Counted from the stretch's first letter, positions 1 to 8,697 are shown. The stretch: DNA of 64,000 bases from Mycobacterium sp. GA-0227b (GCF_001499855.1 NZ_LQIK01000033.1:124001-188000), one strand, 5' to 3'. The notes: generated by a model not told the origin, from the letters alone. Program-made: numbers and translations.

Positions 1-350
1 CGTGGGAGATCGACAAGTACAACGACTACAAGAAAGTCCGTAAGGACATCGCCGCCGTCAAGGTCGTGATGCCGACCGTGCTGCACGACATCGCCTGGCG
101 CGCAATGCAGGTGCACGGCGCGCTCGGTGTCAGCAATGAGATGCCGTTCCTCGGGATGGTCACCGGCGCCGCCGTGATGGGACTGGCCGACGGGCCGACC
201 GAGGTACACAAGGCAACGGTGGCCAAGCAGGTGCTGCGCGACTATCGGCCGAACGCAGACACGTGGCCGACGGAGTGGATACCCGCCAAACGCGAACAGG
301 CCCGCGCAAAATTCGCCGAGTACCTCGAGAACGAGGTGGGCAACCTGTGA
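1..350 (+). CDS. Acyl-CoA dehydrogenase, C-terminal end (cut by window start)
   Basis: The reading frame is open from base 3 to the TGA at 348-350, so only the last ~115 residues are present. They carry the typical C-terminal helices of acyl-CoA dehydrogenases, including the stretch QVHGALGVSNEMPF, where the FAD-contacting Gly-rich turn is expected, and a final ATVAKQVLRDY helix. The next gene, an APH-fold kinase, starts inside the stop codon (GTGA). This dehydrogenase/kinase pairing matches bacterial LvaC/LvaA-type pairs and the fused human ACAD10/ACAD11, which remove a 4-hydroxyl group from acyl-CoAs after phosphorylating it. That functional link is inferred. The N-terminus and catalytic base are outside the window. 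Confidence 0.85.
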   Translation, partial: WEIDKYNDYKKVRKDIAAVKVVMPTVLHDIAWRAMQVHGALGVSNEMPFLGMVTGAAVMGLADGPTEVHKATVAKQVLRDYRPNADTWPTEWIPAKREQARAKFAEYLENEVGNL

Positions 351-1375
351 GCGGCGTCGACGTTGTCCGCCTGGCCGATTGGATGGACGAGGCCGCGCTG
401 CCCGGGAAGGGCGAACCGCTTCAGACCCGGTTCCTGTCGGGGGGCACGCAGAACGTCATTTACGAGCTGCGCCGTGGCGAGCACCGCTGCGTGTTGAGAA
501 TGCCTCCGCCCGAGGCGCCTCCGGATCGGGACAAGGGCATTCTGCGTGAGTGGCGCATCATCGAGGCGCTCGACGGCACCGACGTTCCACACACACCGGC
601 CGTCGCGGTGTGCCCGGACGCCGACGTGCTGGGCCGGCCGTTCTACCTGATGGGTTTCGTCGACGGCTGGTCGCCGATGGAGCTCGAGGATCGGCGGTGG
701 CCGGAGCCGTTCGACTCCGACCCCGAGGCGCGTGCCGGACTGTCCTACCAACTGGCCGAGGGCATCGCCCTGCTCTCCAAAGTCGACTGGAAAGCCAAGG
801 GGTTGCACGATCTCGGCCGTCCGGACGGCTTTCACGAACGCCAAGTGGACCGCTGGACCGCATTCTTCGAGCGCATCAAGGGCCGCGAGATCGACGGCCT
901 CGATGTTGCGACGGAATGGTTGCGCGCGCGTCGCCCGCTGGACTTCATTCCCGGCCTGATGCACGGCGACTACCAGTTCGCGAATGTCATGTACCGGCAT
1001 GGCGCACCGGCACAACTCGCCGCGATCGTCGACTGGGAGATGGGCACCGTCGGCGACCCCAAACTCGATCTCGGGTGGATGGTGCAGAGCTGGCCTGAGG
1101 ACACTTCCGCTCCGACGAAGTCGGAGATGAGCTACGTCGACATGCGCGCAATGCCCTCGCGCACAGAGGTTGTCGAGTACTACGCGAAGGTGTCCGGACG
1201 CCAGGTCGACGACCTCGACTACTATCTGGTGCTGGCCAAGTGGAAGCTCGCGATCGTGCTGGAGCAGGGTTTTCAGCGGGCCGGTGACAACGAGAAGCTG
1301 CTGGCGTACGGGCCGATCATCGTCGAGTTGATGCGCTCGGCGGCCGATCTCGCCGAATCCAGCGACTACCGGTGA
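347..1375 (+). CDS. APH-family kinase, ACAD10/11- and LvaA-like
   Basis: This is a protein of ~342 residues with the aminoglycoside-phosphotransferase/choline-kinase fold. Visible motifs are the N-lobe substrate strand (LSGGTQNVIYEL), the catalytic loop MHGDYQFANVMY (HxD....N) and the metal-binding IVDWEMGTVGDP. The GTG at 347 overlaps the upstream stop and is preferred over the longer open frame, because the protein then begins like its family. Such kinases next to acyl-CoA dehydrogenases phosphorylate hydroxyacyl-CoA substrates in LvaA and ACAD10/11 systems, and in M. tuberculosis one such protein is annotated FadE36 although it is not a dehydrogenase. The exact substrate is unknown. It is not expected to confer aminoglycoside resistance. 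Confidence 0.85.
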   Translation: MSGVDVVRLADWMDEAALPGKGEPLQTRFLSGGTQNVIYELRRGEHRCVLRMPPPEAPPDRDKGILREWRIIEALDGTDVPHTPAVAVCPDADVLGRPFYLMGFVDGWSPMELEDRRWPEPFDSDPEARAGLSYQLAEGIALLSKVDWKAKGLHDLGRPDGFHERQVDRWTAFFERIKGREIDGLDVATEWLRARRPLDFIPGLMHGDYQFANVMYRHGAPAQLAAIVDWEMGTVGDPKLDLGWMVQSWPEDTSAPTKSEMSYVDMRAMPSRTEVVEYYAKVSGRQVDDLDYYLVLAKWKLAIVLEQGFQRAGDNEKLLAYGPIIVELMRSAADLAESSDYR

Positions 1376-2337
1376 GGGCCGCGGTCTGCCCGCGGTACGG
1401 GCCGCCCGACGTGGTGCAGATCCAGGATCAGCCGTCACCGGCGGTCGGCGCAGGCCGGGTCCGGCTGCGCGTCCGGGCCGCCGCGGTGAACTTTCCCGAC
1501 GTGTTGCTGATCGGCGACGAGTACCAGATCAGCGTGCCGCCCCCGTTCGTGCCGGGCAGCGAGTTCGCCGGTGAGATCGTCGAACTGGGCGACAATGCCG
1601 ATAAATTCGCCGTCGGCGACCGGGTGAGCGGAGCCGTCCTCTGCGGCGCGTTCGCCGAGGAGGTCGCAGTACCGGCCGCGGGCCTCGCGCACACTCCCGA
1701 CAGTGTCGACGATCGCACCGCGGCAGCGTTCGGCGTGGCGTATCGCACCGCGTACCACACGCTGCGCTCGATGGCCCGGATCCAGCGCGGCGACGAGTTG
1801 ATCGTGCTCGGTGCTGGCGGCGGCGTCGGGTTGGCCGCCGTGCAACTCGGCGTCGCGCTGGGCGCCTCGGTCACCGCCGTCGCATCGACGGCCGAAAAGC
1901 TGGCGGTGGCTGCGGGTTACGGCGCCCGTCACGTCGTCAATCACCGCGCCGACGCCCTGAGAGACGCGCTACGCGACGCCCTTCCCGACGGCGCGCACGC
2001 CGTCGTCGACCCGGTTGGCGGTGAGCTTTCCGAACCCGCGCTGCGGTCGCTGCGCCGTGGCGGGCGATTCGTCACGGTGGGGTTCGCTTCCGGCGTCATC
2101 CCCCGCATCCCGCTGAACCTGGTGTTGATGAAGGGCGTGCAGGTATTGGGCTTTCAGTTCCACGACGTCGCGCCCGACGAGTTCGCCCGCAACGAATCGG
2201 AGTTACGCGAACTTCTGGTCAGCGGCCGCATCCGCCCGCATATCGGCGCGGTCTACCCGCTTGAGCAGACGGTCGAGGCGCTGCGTCACGTCGCCGACGG
2301 ACGTGCGGTCGGCAAGGTGGTCATCGACCTCGCCTGA
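1372..2337 (+). CDS. NADPH:quinone oxidoreductase-like MDR protein
   Basis: This is a 321-residue medium-chain dehydrogenase/reductase of the zinc-free quinone oxidoreductase (QorA) branch. The N-terminal GroES-like domain contains VPGSEFAGEIVELG, and the Rossmann domain has the nucleotide-binding GAGGGVGLAAVQLG near residues 145-158. The zinc-ligand cysteines of alcohol dehydrogenases are not evident. It would reduce a quinone or an enone/enoyl substrate with NADPH in the cytosol. The GTG start overlaps the kinase stop (GTGA), so it is translationally coupled to the kinase and is the last gene of this plus-strand operon. Confidence 0.88.
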   Translation: MRAAVCPRYGPPDVVQIQDQPSPAVGAGRVRLRVRAAAVNFPDVLLIGDEYQISVPPPFVPGSEFAGEIVELGDNADKFAVGDRVSGAVLCGAFAEEVAVPAAGLAHTPDSVDDRTAAAFGVAYRTAYHTLRSMARIQRGDELIVLGAGGGVGLAAVQLGVALGASVTAVASTAEKLAVAAGYGARHVVNHRADALRDALRDALPDGAHAVVDPVGGELSEPALRSLRRGGRFVTVGFASGVIPRIPLNLVLMKGVQVLGFQFHDVAPDEFARNESELRELLVSGRIRPHIGAVYPLEQTVEALRHVADGRAVGKVVIDLA

Positions 2338-2342
2338 GCGGG

Positions 2343-2846
2343 CTAGCTGGCGGGCACCAGGTCCGCGGCGACCGAAACCATCATCCCGCAGCGGAACGTC
2401 TCACAGGAGTGGACGCCGCCGGTGCCCGAATCCTGGGCCGCGGCAAGCGCTTTGGCCTTGAAAGCCCGTGCCGCTGCGCTCAAGTGATGCTCGACGGAGT
2501 CAACGCTGCTGTCGAGTTCGGCGGGCAACCGCTCGCCCCACAGCGTCACCTCGGTGGCGCCCTGGTCGAGCGCGGTGCGCACGTGGGCGAGCACGCGCGG
2601 ATCACGTTCGAACATCTCGGCGGCCACCGCGATCGTCTGGGGATGCGGCCGGTCCTGCCAGGCTTGCAGCACCGATTCCAGATCCAACGTCCTGGCGCCC
2701 AGGATCGTCAGCGGGCGGAGGTCGTCGTCGCCGCCGACCAGGACCGTGACATCCCATCCGGCCATCACCCTGTCGTAGATCCAGCCGCCCGCGTACCTCA
2801 CCGCGTCGGACACGGTTGGCGCGACGACATCCAGGCGATACCTCAT
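2343..2846 (-). CDS. Hypothetical protein coupled to TetR
   Basis: This is a protein of 167 residues that I do not recognise. It starts at an ATG overlapping the TGA of the TetR gene (ATGA), which supports the short start over the longer open frame. It begins MRYRLDVVAPTVSDAVRYAGG and contains a putative strand/helix pattern (WDVTVLVGGDDDLRPL) and a C-terminal alanine-rich segment with two cysteines (CETFRCGMM). No signal peptide or membrane segment is apparent. The soluble alpha/beta look and the coupling to a regulator suggest an accessory or ligand-related role, but no function can be assigned. It converges with the quinone oxidoreductase gene, with only five bases between the stops. Confidence 0.7.
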   Translation of the reverse strand: MRYRLDVVAPTVSDAVRYAGGWIYDRVMAGWDVTVLVGGDDDLRPLTILGARTLDLESVLQAWQDRPHPQTIAVAAEMFERDPRVLAHVRTALDQGATEVTLWGERLPAELDSSVDSVEHHLSAAARAFKAKALAAAQDSGTGGVHSCETFRCGMMVSVAADLVPAS

Positions 2847-3460
2847 GTCGAGCTCCGTGGCGCCAACTCGCGCCCCAGCGACTCGGCGTACCCCTTGAAC
2901 ACCTCGGCCAACTGAATTGAGGGGTCGAGCAACCATAGGGTCTCCATTCCATAGATGAACGCGAGTATTTCCACGGCCTTGGCTGCCGCGTCGACATCTG
3001 TGCGGTACTTGCCGCATTCCTGGCCGCGCTGGATGATCCCGACGATGATGTCCACCGCATCGCTGTAGCGCTTGACCAAGCGGTCGTGCAGCGGTGCATC
3101 GGGCGCGATGTTCTCCACCAGCAGCACCGTGAACGTGCCGACCAGCTCGGGTGCGCGATCGAAGCGTTCGGGCACCCGGCCGAGTTCGGTGACCAGGTCG
3201 CCGGAGCGGTAGTCGGCATGGATCGCGTCGTCGGCGTCGCGGGCGTCGAGCACCGCGTTGAGCAGTTGCTCCTTGGACTCGAAGTGGTGCAGCAGACCTG
3301 CCGGCGTGACGCCGGCTTCCTTGGCGATCTGCGCCAGCGACGTGCTGCGCCACCCGTTGCGCGCGAGCAGGCGTTCGGCCACCGAAAGGATGCGCTGCCT
3401 GCGGTCCTCGCCTTTGGCGAGGAGCGTGGCGTACGGCCTCACAGACTCCGTGGCGGACAC
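2843..3460 (-). CDS. TetR-family transcriptional regulator
   Basis: This is a ~205-residue repressor. The helix-turn-helix lies at about residues 20-60 (QRILSVAERLLARNGWRSTS, then LAQIAKEAGVTPAGLLHHF), followed by an all-helical ligand domain. The GTG at 3460 is chosen because AAGGGG lies four bases upstream. The longer frame would add an unlikely N-terminal tail over the promoter. It probably controls the downstream unknown gene and perhaps the FadE operon behind it. A hairpin separates it from that operon, so it has its own promoter around 3480-3520. Confidence 0.88.
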   Translation of the reverse strand: MSATESVRPYATLLAKGEDRRQRILSVAERLLARNGWRSTSLAQIAKEAGVTPAGLLHHFESKEQLLNAVLDARDADDAIHADYRSGDLVTELGRVPERFDRAPELVGTFTVLLVENIAPDAPLHDRLVKRYSDAVDIIVGIIQRGQECGKYRTDVDAAAKAVEILAFIYGMETLWLLDPSIQLAEVFKGYAESLGRELAPRSST

Positions 3461-3479
3461 TCGACCCCTTCGTTCAACC

Positions 3480-3507
3480 AACCTAGTGAACACACAGTAG
3501 GTAGGTT
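3480..3507. promoter_or_regulatory. Possible TetR operator
   Basis: AACCTA at 3480-3485 and TAGGTT at 3502-3507 form an inverted repeat just upstream of the TetR GTG at 3460. The centre is only loosely symmetrical. Autoregulation by the adjacent TetR is the simplest reading. This rests on the repeat and its position alone. Confidence 0.35.
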
Positions 3508-3573
3508 TTGCCGCTGTGACAAGCATCTCAGCGAAAAAAGGTTTAGGCCGGCGTCACATCGCAGGTCACCGGC

Positions 3574-3622
3574 GATTTCGGTGTAGAAATGCGCGCCAAG
3601 CGCAACCAACTACACCGAAATC
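3574..3622 (-). terminator. Hairpin terminator after the FadE operon
   Basis: GATTTCGGTGTAG (3574-3586) and CTACACCGAAATC (3610-3622) are perfect 13-base inverted arms around a 23-base loop. The hairpin begins three bases beyond the stop of the acyl-CoA dehydrogenase gene at 3625 and lies before the TetR promoter, as expected for a terminator of the minus-strand operon. There is no clear T-tract. Confidence 0.65.
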
Positions 3623-3624
3623 AC

Positions 3625-4773
3625 TCAGAGGCCGAGCGACTTGGCGATGATCACCTTCATCACCTCGCTGGTACCGGCGTAGATGCGGGCCACCCGCGCG
3701 TCCGTGTACAACCGCGCGATCGGATACTCCATCATGTAGCCGTAGCCGCCGAACAACTGCAAGCAGCGGTCCACCACGCGCTGCTGCATCTCGGTGCAGA
3801 ACAGTTTCACGCGCGCTGCGTCAGCGGCGGACAACTGCCCATCGACGTGCAGGCCCACCGCGCGGTCCAGCATGGCCTGCGCGGCCTCCACCTCCGTCGA
3901 ACAGGCCGCCAGTTCGAATTTCGTGTTCTGGAACGACGCCACCGGCGTGCCGAATGCCTTGCGGTTCTTGGTGTAGTCGATCGCCGCGGCGATCGCCGAG
4001 CGAGCCTGCGCGACGGATCCCACCGCGACGGTGAGCCGCTCCTGGGGCAGGTTGTGGCCGAGGTAGCCGAACGCCTCGCCCTCCTCCCCCAGCACGTTGG
4101 CGGCCGGCACCCGCACGTCTACGAAGGACAGTTCCGCGGTGTCCTGGACCTTGCAGCCCATCTTCTCCAGCTCGCGACCCCGAGTGAAGCCCGGCATCCC
4201 GTCCTCGACGACGAACAGTGTGAGCCCCTTGCGCCGGTTGTCCGGGTCGGTCGAGGTGCGTGCCACCACGATCACGAGATCGGCCTGCATGCCGCCGGTG
4301 ATGAACGTCTTGGCGCCGTTGAGGATCCAGTCCTCACCGTCGCGCACCGCGGTGGTCCGCATCCCGGCCAGGTCGGAGCCGGTACCCGGTTCGGTCATCG
4401 CGACAGCGGTCAACAACTCGCCCGACGCCAAGCCGGGAAACCAGCGGGTGCGCTGCTCGGCGTTCGCGTAATGCAAGAAGTAGGGCAGGATCACCTCGAG
4501 CTGCGTGCGGACCGTCGACAGGGTGACCAACGCGCGCGCCGCCTCCTCCTGAAGCACGACGTTGTAGCGGTAGTCGTCGGTGCCGGCCCCGCCGTACTCC
4601 TCGGGGATGGCCATGCCGAGCATGCCCAGTGATCCCATTTGCTTGAAGACCTCACGAGGCATCCTTCCGCGCTTCTCCCACTCGGGATAGTGCGGAACCA
4701 CCTCCTTTTCGACGAAGTCGCGGGCGAGTTCGCGAAACGCCTCGTGGTCCTCGGTGAACAAATCTCTTTGCAC
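3625..4773 (-). CDS. Acyl-CoA dehydrogenase (FadE)
   Basis: This is a full-length 382-residue flavoprotein that introduces the alpha,beta double bond into acyl-CoA. FAD/substrate loops MTEPGTGSDLAGM and TFITGG are present, as is the C-terminal signature QLFGGYGYMMEYPIAR. The MCAD-type glutamate position near the C-terminus is alanine (IYAGTSEV). A glutamate in PQERLTVA sits where long-chain and isovaleryl-CoA dehydrogenases keep their base, so it is likely active on long or branched substrates. It is last in a minus-strand operon with thiolase, hydratase, CoA-transferase, SDR and another FadE. Confidence 0.93.
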   Translation of the reverse strand: MQRDLFTEDHEAFRELARDFVEKEVVPHYPEWEKRGRMPREVFKQMGSLGMLGMAIPEEYGGAGTDDYRYNVVLQEEAARALVTLSTVRTQLEVILPYFLHYANAEQRTRWFPGLASGELLTAVAMTEPGTGSDLAGMRTTAVRDGEDWILNGAKTFITGGMQADLVIVVARTSTDPDNRRKGLTLFVVEDGMPGFTRGRELEKMGCKVQDTAELSFVDVRVPAANVLGEEGEAFGYLGHNLPQERLTVAVGSVAQARSAIAAAIDYTKNRKAFGTPVASFQNTKFELAACSTEVEAAQAMLDRAVGLHVDGQLSAADAARVKLFCTEMQQRVVDRCLQLFGGYGYMMEYPIARLYTDARVARIYAGTSEVMKVIIAKSLGL

Positions 4774-4791
4774 GGCGGCCCTTCAGTGAGT

Positions 4792-5937
4792 TCAGGCGAT
4801 GAGTTCGACCAGAGTGGCGTTGGCGGTTCCGCCGCCCTCGCACATGGTCTGCAGGCCGAAACGAATGCCGTTGTCGCGCATGTGGTTCAGCATTCGGGTC
4901 ATCAGCACCGCACCGGACGCGCCGAGCGGATGCCCGAGCGCGATTGCGCCACCCAGCGGGTTGAGTTTGCTCTCATCGGCACCCGTCTCGGCGAGCCAGG
5001 CCAGCGGCACCGGTGCGAACGCCTCGTTGACCTCGAACACCCCGACCTCGTCGAGGGTCACGCCGGACTTGTGGAGAACCTTCTCGGTCGCGGGAATCGG
5101 GCCGGTCAGCATCAGCACCGGGTCAGCGCCGGTGACCGCGCCGGCGCGGTAACGGGCGATCGGGCTCAGCCCCAGCGCCACCGCGTTGTCGGCCGCCATC
5201 ACCAGCAGCGCCGCGGCGCCGTCGGAGATCTGCGAGGAGTTCCCCGCATGGATGACGCCGTCGTCCTTGAACGCTGGCTTGAGTCCCGCGAGCTTCTCGA
5301 CGGTGCTTCCCCGCCGCACCCCTTCGTCGGCGACCACGGGCTCACCCTCGGTGAACACCGGCATGAGCTGCGTCTCGAACGCGCCGCTGTCCTGGGCGGC
5401 GGCGGCCAACTCGTGCGAGCGCACGGAGTACTCGTCGAGCCGGGTCCGCGAGAAGCCCCACTTCTCGGCGATGAGTTCGGCCGAGATGCCCTGGTTGAAC
5501 GAGAAATCCTTGTACCGGTCAAGCACTCTCGGGCCGTACGGCATGCCGGTTGCCCTGGCCGCCCCGAGCGGCACCCGGCTCATCACCTCGACGCCACCGG
5601 CGACGACGACGTCCTGCTGTCCGGACATCACTGCCTGCACCGCGAAGTCCAGCGCTTGCTGACTCGATCCGCAAGCCCGGTTGACTGTGGTGCCCGGAAT
5701 CGACTCGGGCCAGCCCGCGGCCAGCACCGAGTATCGCCCGATGTTGCTCGACTGGTCGCCGACCTGCGACACGCAGCCCCAGACGACGTCGTCGACGATG
5801 TCGGGATCGATACCCGCGCGCTCGACGAGCGCGTTGAGGACGATCGCGGACAGGTCCGCGGCGTGCATGTCCGACAGCCCGCCGTTGCGCTTGCCGACGG
5901 GGGTGCGTACGGCCTCGACGATCACGGTCTCACGCAT
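4792..5937 (-). CDS. Acetyl-CoA acyltransferase (thiolase)
   Basis: This is a ~381-residue degradative thiolase. The nucleophilic cysteine is in VNRACGSSQQAL, the histidine in AIALGHPLGASGA and the second cysteine in CEGGGTANATLVE, so all catalytic elements are present. The ATG at 5937 is preferred because GGAGAG lies six bases upstream. An in-frame ATG at 5943 overlaps the hydratase stop (ATGA) but has no room for a ribosome site. It would cleave 3-ketoacyl-CoA in the last step of a beta-oxidation turn together with the neighbouring hydratase and dehydrogenases. Confidence 0.93.
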   Translation of the reverse strand: MRETVIVEAVRTPVGKRNGGLSDMHAADLSAIVLNALVERAGIDPDIVDDVVWGCVSQVGDQSSNIGRYSVLAAGWPESIPGTTVNRACGSSQQALDFAVQAVMSGQQDVVVAGGVEVMSRVPLGAARATGMPYGPRVLDRYKDFSFNQGISAELIAEKWGFSRTRLDEYSVRSHELAAAAQDSGAFETQLMPVFTEGEPVVADEGVRRGSTVEKLAGLKPAFKDDGVIHAGNSSQISDGAAALLVMAADNAVALGLSPIARYRAGAVTGADPVLMLTGPIPATEKVLHKSGVTLDEVGVFEVNEAFAPVPLAWLAETGADESKLNPLGGAIALGHPLGASGAVLMTRMLNHMRDNGIRFGLQTMCEGGGTANATLVELIA

Positions 5938-5939
5938 TG

Positions 5940-6734
5940 TCATCTCTCCGATCTGGACACGGCCCACCGCCCGGTGAAGGTGGCCTGACGTTTCTCGGCG
6001 AACGCCGCGTACGCCTCTGACGAGTCTGCCGTGGCGAAGTTGCCCGGTTGCGCGCGGGCTTCGTTGGCCAGCGCCTCACGCAGCGTCGCGTTGGCCCCGT
6101 CGTTGAGCAGCGCCTTGCTCTGCGCGAGCGCGACGGGCGGACCGGCCGCCAACTTCGCCGCCAGATCTACTACGAAGGAGTCGATTTCGTCGGCGGTTTT
6201 GATCCAGGTGACCAGCCCCAGGCTCCGCGCTTCCTCGGCGTCGATCATGTCGGCCAGCAACACCAGCCGCTTGGCCTGTTGTAGGCCGACGAGCTTGGGC
6301 AGCAGCCAGGATCCGCCCAGATCGACCGACAGTCCGCGCTTCGAGAAGATCTGGCAGAACCGCGATTCCGGGGTCGCAACGACGAAGTCGCACCCGAGCG
6401 CGAGATTCCAGCCTGCGCCGACGGCCACGCCCGTGACCTTGGCGATCGTGGGCACAGACAGTTCATGCAGGGCCAGCGCGACATCGGTGAGCCTGCGCAG
6501 CTTGTGGCGCGGGTGAATGTCCTCTCCGGTGCCGATGTCGGCGCCCGAGCAGAAGGCCCCGCCGGCACCGGTGATCACCACCGCGCGAAGTTCGGTGTCA
6601 CGGGCCGCCGCCCGCAAGGCGTCGGCCAACTCCTCCCACAACTGCGCGTTGATCGCGTTCTTGCGTTCCGGCCGGTTCAGCGTCAGCGTACGGACGCCAT
6701 CGCGGTCGGACGTCAACAGGACGTGCTCGGTCAC
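5940..6734 (-). CDS. Enoyl-CoA hydratase/isomerase
   Basis: This is a 264-residue crotonase-fold protein. The oxyanion-hole segments are GAFCSGADIG and GVAVGAGWNLALGCD. The position of the first catalytic glutamate of classical hydratases is Asn (GAGWN), and the second region reads KRGLSVDLGGS with an aspartate. This looks more like isomerase or atypical hydratase members than canonical crotonase. The GTG start overlaps the CoA-transferase stop (GTGA), and its own stop overlaps the region just before the thiolase start. It acts on enoyl-CoA esters within the same operon. Confidence 0.9.
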   Translation of the reverse strand: MTEHVLLTSDRDGVRTLTLNRPERKNAINAQLWEELADALRAAARDTELRAVVITGAGGAFCSGADIGTGEDIHPRHKLRRLTDVALALHELSVPTIAKVTGVAVGAGWNLALGCDFVVATPESRFCQIFSKRGLSVDLGGSWLLPKLVGLQQAKRLVLLADMIDAEEARSLGLVTWIKTADEIDSFVVDLAAKLAAGPPVALAQSKALLNDGANATLREALANEARAQPGNFATADSSEAYAAFAEKRQATFTGRWAVSRSER

Positions 6735-7942
6735 GAGTAGGCCGGTCCGATCACGCCCTCGGCCCGCAACCGCTCGAGATCGGCTGCGTTGAGCCCCAGT
6801 TCGCTCAACACGGCGTCGGTGTGCTGGCCCAGCCCCGGGACCGCGCCCATCGGCTGCTCGAATCCGTTGATCACCGGCGGCGGGCGCAGCGCCCGGATCT
6901 CGCCCTTGGGTGTGTCGACCGTGCGCCAGCGGTCCCGCGCCGTCAACTGCGGATGCGCGACCACCTCACTGGGCACGTTGTAACGCGAGTTGCCGATCCC
7001 GGCGTCGTCGGCGATCTTCTGGATTTCGGCGAGATCGTGTTGTGCACACCAATTTCCGATGGCCTGGTCGAGAATCTCGCGATGTACGCAGCGGCCCGGG
7101 TTGGTGGCGAAGCGCGGATCGTCGGCGAGGTCGGGGCGGTCGATGATCTCACGCGCCACCCGCTGCCATTCCCTGTCGTTGGTGGTGCCGAGCACCACGG
7201 TCTGCCCGTCGCGCGTCGGGAACGCGCCGTAGGGCGCGACGGCTGGTGAGCCGACCCCGAGAGGCTCCTGGTCGATCCCCGAATGCTGGGTGTAGGTCAG
7301 CTGATAGCCCATCACATCGGTCATCACGTCGAACAGGCTCAGCGCCACCGACGGTGCCGTCTCGGTGCTCTTCTTGTTGCGGCCGATCAGCAACGCCAGA
7401 ATCGAGGTGGCCGCGTACAGGCCGGTAGTGAAGTCGGCCATCGCCGGCCCCGGCTTCGCGGGCATGCCCGGATATCCCGTAACGGCACACGATCCTGATT
7501 CCGCCTGCACGAGAAGGTCATACGCGCGCTTGTGGGAGATCGGCCCGCCCGGACCGTAGCCGTCGATTTCGACGGGGATCACGTTCGGGTGCCGCACCGC
7601 CAGGTCTGCGGGCGCCAAACCCATGCGGACGATGGCGCCGGGCGCCAGGTTGGACACGAACGCATCGGCCCGGTCGAGTAGCCGGTGCAGCAGGTCCATT
7701 CCCTCGGGGGCCTTGGTGTTGAGCGTCACCGACTCCTTGCCGCGGTTGCACCAGACGAAATGCGCCGCCAGGCCGCCGGGCCCGTTGACCACATCGTCGT
7801 AGTCGCGGGCGAAGTCACCCCCGTTGGGATTTTCGATCTTGATGATGCGGGCACCGAAGTCGGCGAGCACGCGGGTGCACATGGGCGCGGCGACGGCCTG
7901 TTCCATTGCGACGACGGTGACGCCGCTCAGGGGACCCGTCAC
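6731..7942 (-). CDS. CaiB/BaiF family CoA-transferase
   Basis: This is a 403-residue class III CoA-transferase. The start is a GTG at 7942 that overlaps the SDR stop (GTGA), giving the family-typical beginning MTGPLSGVTVVAMEQAVAAP. The fold markers DFGARIIKIENP and CNRGKESVTLN are present, and the catalytic aspartate is in MADFTTGLYAA at residue 170. It would move CoA between acids, or activate an acid at the expense of another thioester, or act as a racemase-like enzyme. The operon context supports activation or epimerisation of a branched acyl-CoA. The substrate is unknown. Confidence 0.9.
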   Translation of the reverse strand: MTGPLSGVTVVAMEQAVAAPMCTRVLADFGARIIKIENPNGGDFARDYDDVVNGPGGLAAHFVWCNRGKESVTLNTKAPEGMDLLHRLLDRADAFVSNLAPGAIVRMGLAPADLAVRHPNVIPVEIDGYGPGGPISHKRAYDLLVQAESGSCAVTGYPGMPAKPGPAMADFTTGLYAATSILALLIGRNKKSTETAPSVALSLFDVMTDVMGYQLTYTQHSGIDQEPLGVGSPAVAPYGAFPTRDGQTVVLGTTNDREWQRVAREIIDRPDLADDPRFATNPGRCVHREILDQAIGNWCAQHDLAEIQKIADDAGIGNSRYNVPSEVVAHPQLTARDRWRTVDTPKGEIRALRPPPVINGFEQPMGAVPGLGQHTDAVLSELGLNAADLERLRAEGVIGPAYS

Positions 7943-8697
7943 ATCACCATGCCGCCGTCGACCGGCAGCACCTGCCCCGTGATGTAGGACGCCGCATCGG
8001 AGGCCATGAACACGAACGCACCCGCGACCTCGGACGGCTCGGCCCACCGCTTCATCGGGATGCGGTTCATCATGTTGGCCGCGAACTTCTCGTTCGTCCG
8101 GATGGTCTCGGTCATCGGCGTGGCCGCCAGCGGGGCCAGCGCGTTGACCATGATGCTTTTGGTCGCAAGTTCGCGCGCAAGCGATTTGGTGAACCCGATG
8201 ATGCCCGCCTTGGCCGCCGAGTAGTTGACCTGCCCCAGCGTGCCCGTCAGGCCCGCCGCCGATGTGACGTTGACGATGCGCCCGGTGCCGTCGGTCGGAA
8301 TGTGCGGCAACGCCGCCTGCGTGACGTTGAACGCGCCCATCACGTGGATGTCGAACAGCAACCGAAACGACTCCTGCGACGTCTTCTCGAACATCGCCGG
8401 CTTCGTGACGCCGGCGTTGTTGATCACGATGTGCAGCTTGCCGTCGGCCAATGCAGCGGCCTGCGCAGCGGCGGCGTCGGCAGACTCACGGTCCGACACA
8501 TCGAGCGCGGCGGCTTCGGCGCGCTTACCGCTTGCCGAGATGCGTTCGGCCACAGCGGCGGCGGCATCCTTGTCGACGTCGGTGACAAGCACGGCCGCGC
8601 CCGCGTCGGCCAGGGCCTGTGCGACGGCGGAGCCGATGCCCCCGGCGGCGCCGGTCACCAGCGCCGAACGGCCGGTCAGATCGAAGTAGGTGCTCAT
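7939..8697 (-). CDS. Short-chain dehydrogenase/reductase (3-ketoacyl reductase-like)
   Basis: This is a 252-residue classical SDR starting at the ATG in MSTYFDLTGRSALVTG. The cofactor motif VTGAAGGIGSAVAQ, the NNAG strand motif (VINNAGVTK), the active-site serine in VNVTSAAG and YSAAKAG (YxxxK) are all present. The acidic residue after the second strand (VTDVDK) suggests NAD(H) preference. The C-terminus ends VLPVDGGMVM. It most likely oxidises a 3-hydroxyacyl-CoA in this beta-oxidation operon. Confidence 0.9.
   Translation of the reverse strand: MSTYFDLTGRSALVTGAAGGIGSAVAQALADAGAAVLVTDVDKDAAAAVAERISASGKRAEAAALDVSDRESADAAAAQAAALADGKLHIVINNAGVTKPAMFEKTSQESFRLLFDIHVMGAFNVTQAALPHIPTDGTGRIVNVTSAAGLTGTLGQVNYSAAKAGIIGFTKSLARELATKSIMVNALAPLAATPMTETIRTNEKFAANMMNRIPMKRWAEPSEVAGAFVFMASDAASYITGQVLPVDGGMVM

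Noticed and set aside
242..1438. Long minus-strand open frame opposite the APH kinase
   Set aside because: It is a shadow of the GC-rich plus-strand gene. Composition is Arg/His/Ala-rich with no family motif and no start signal.
4639..5988. 449-residue plus-strand open frame
   Set aside because: It is the antisense shadow of the thiolase gene, which has complete catalytic motifs.
6731..7942. Apparent loss of a catalytic Asp in SVALSLFD of the CoA-transferase
   Set aside because: The class III nucleophile lies in the earlier D-x-x-x-G motif, and Asp170 (MADFTTG) is intact. The SVALSLFD position is not the active site.
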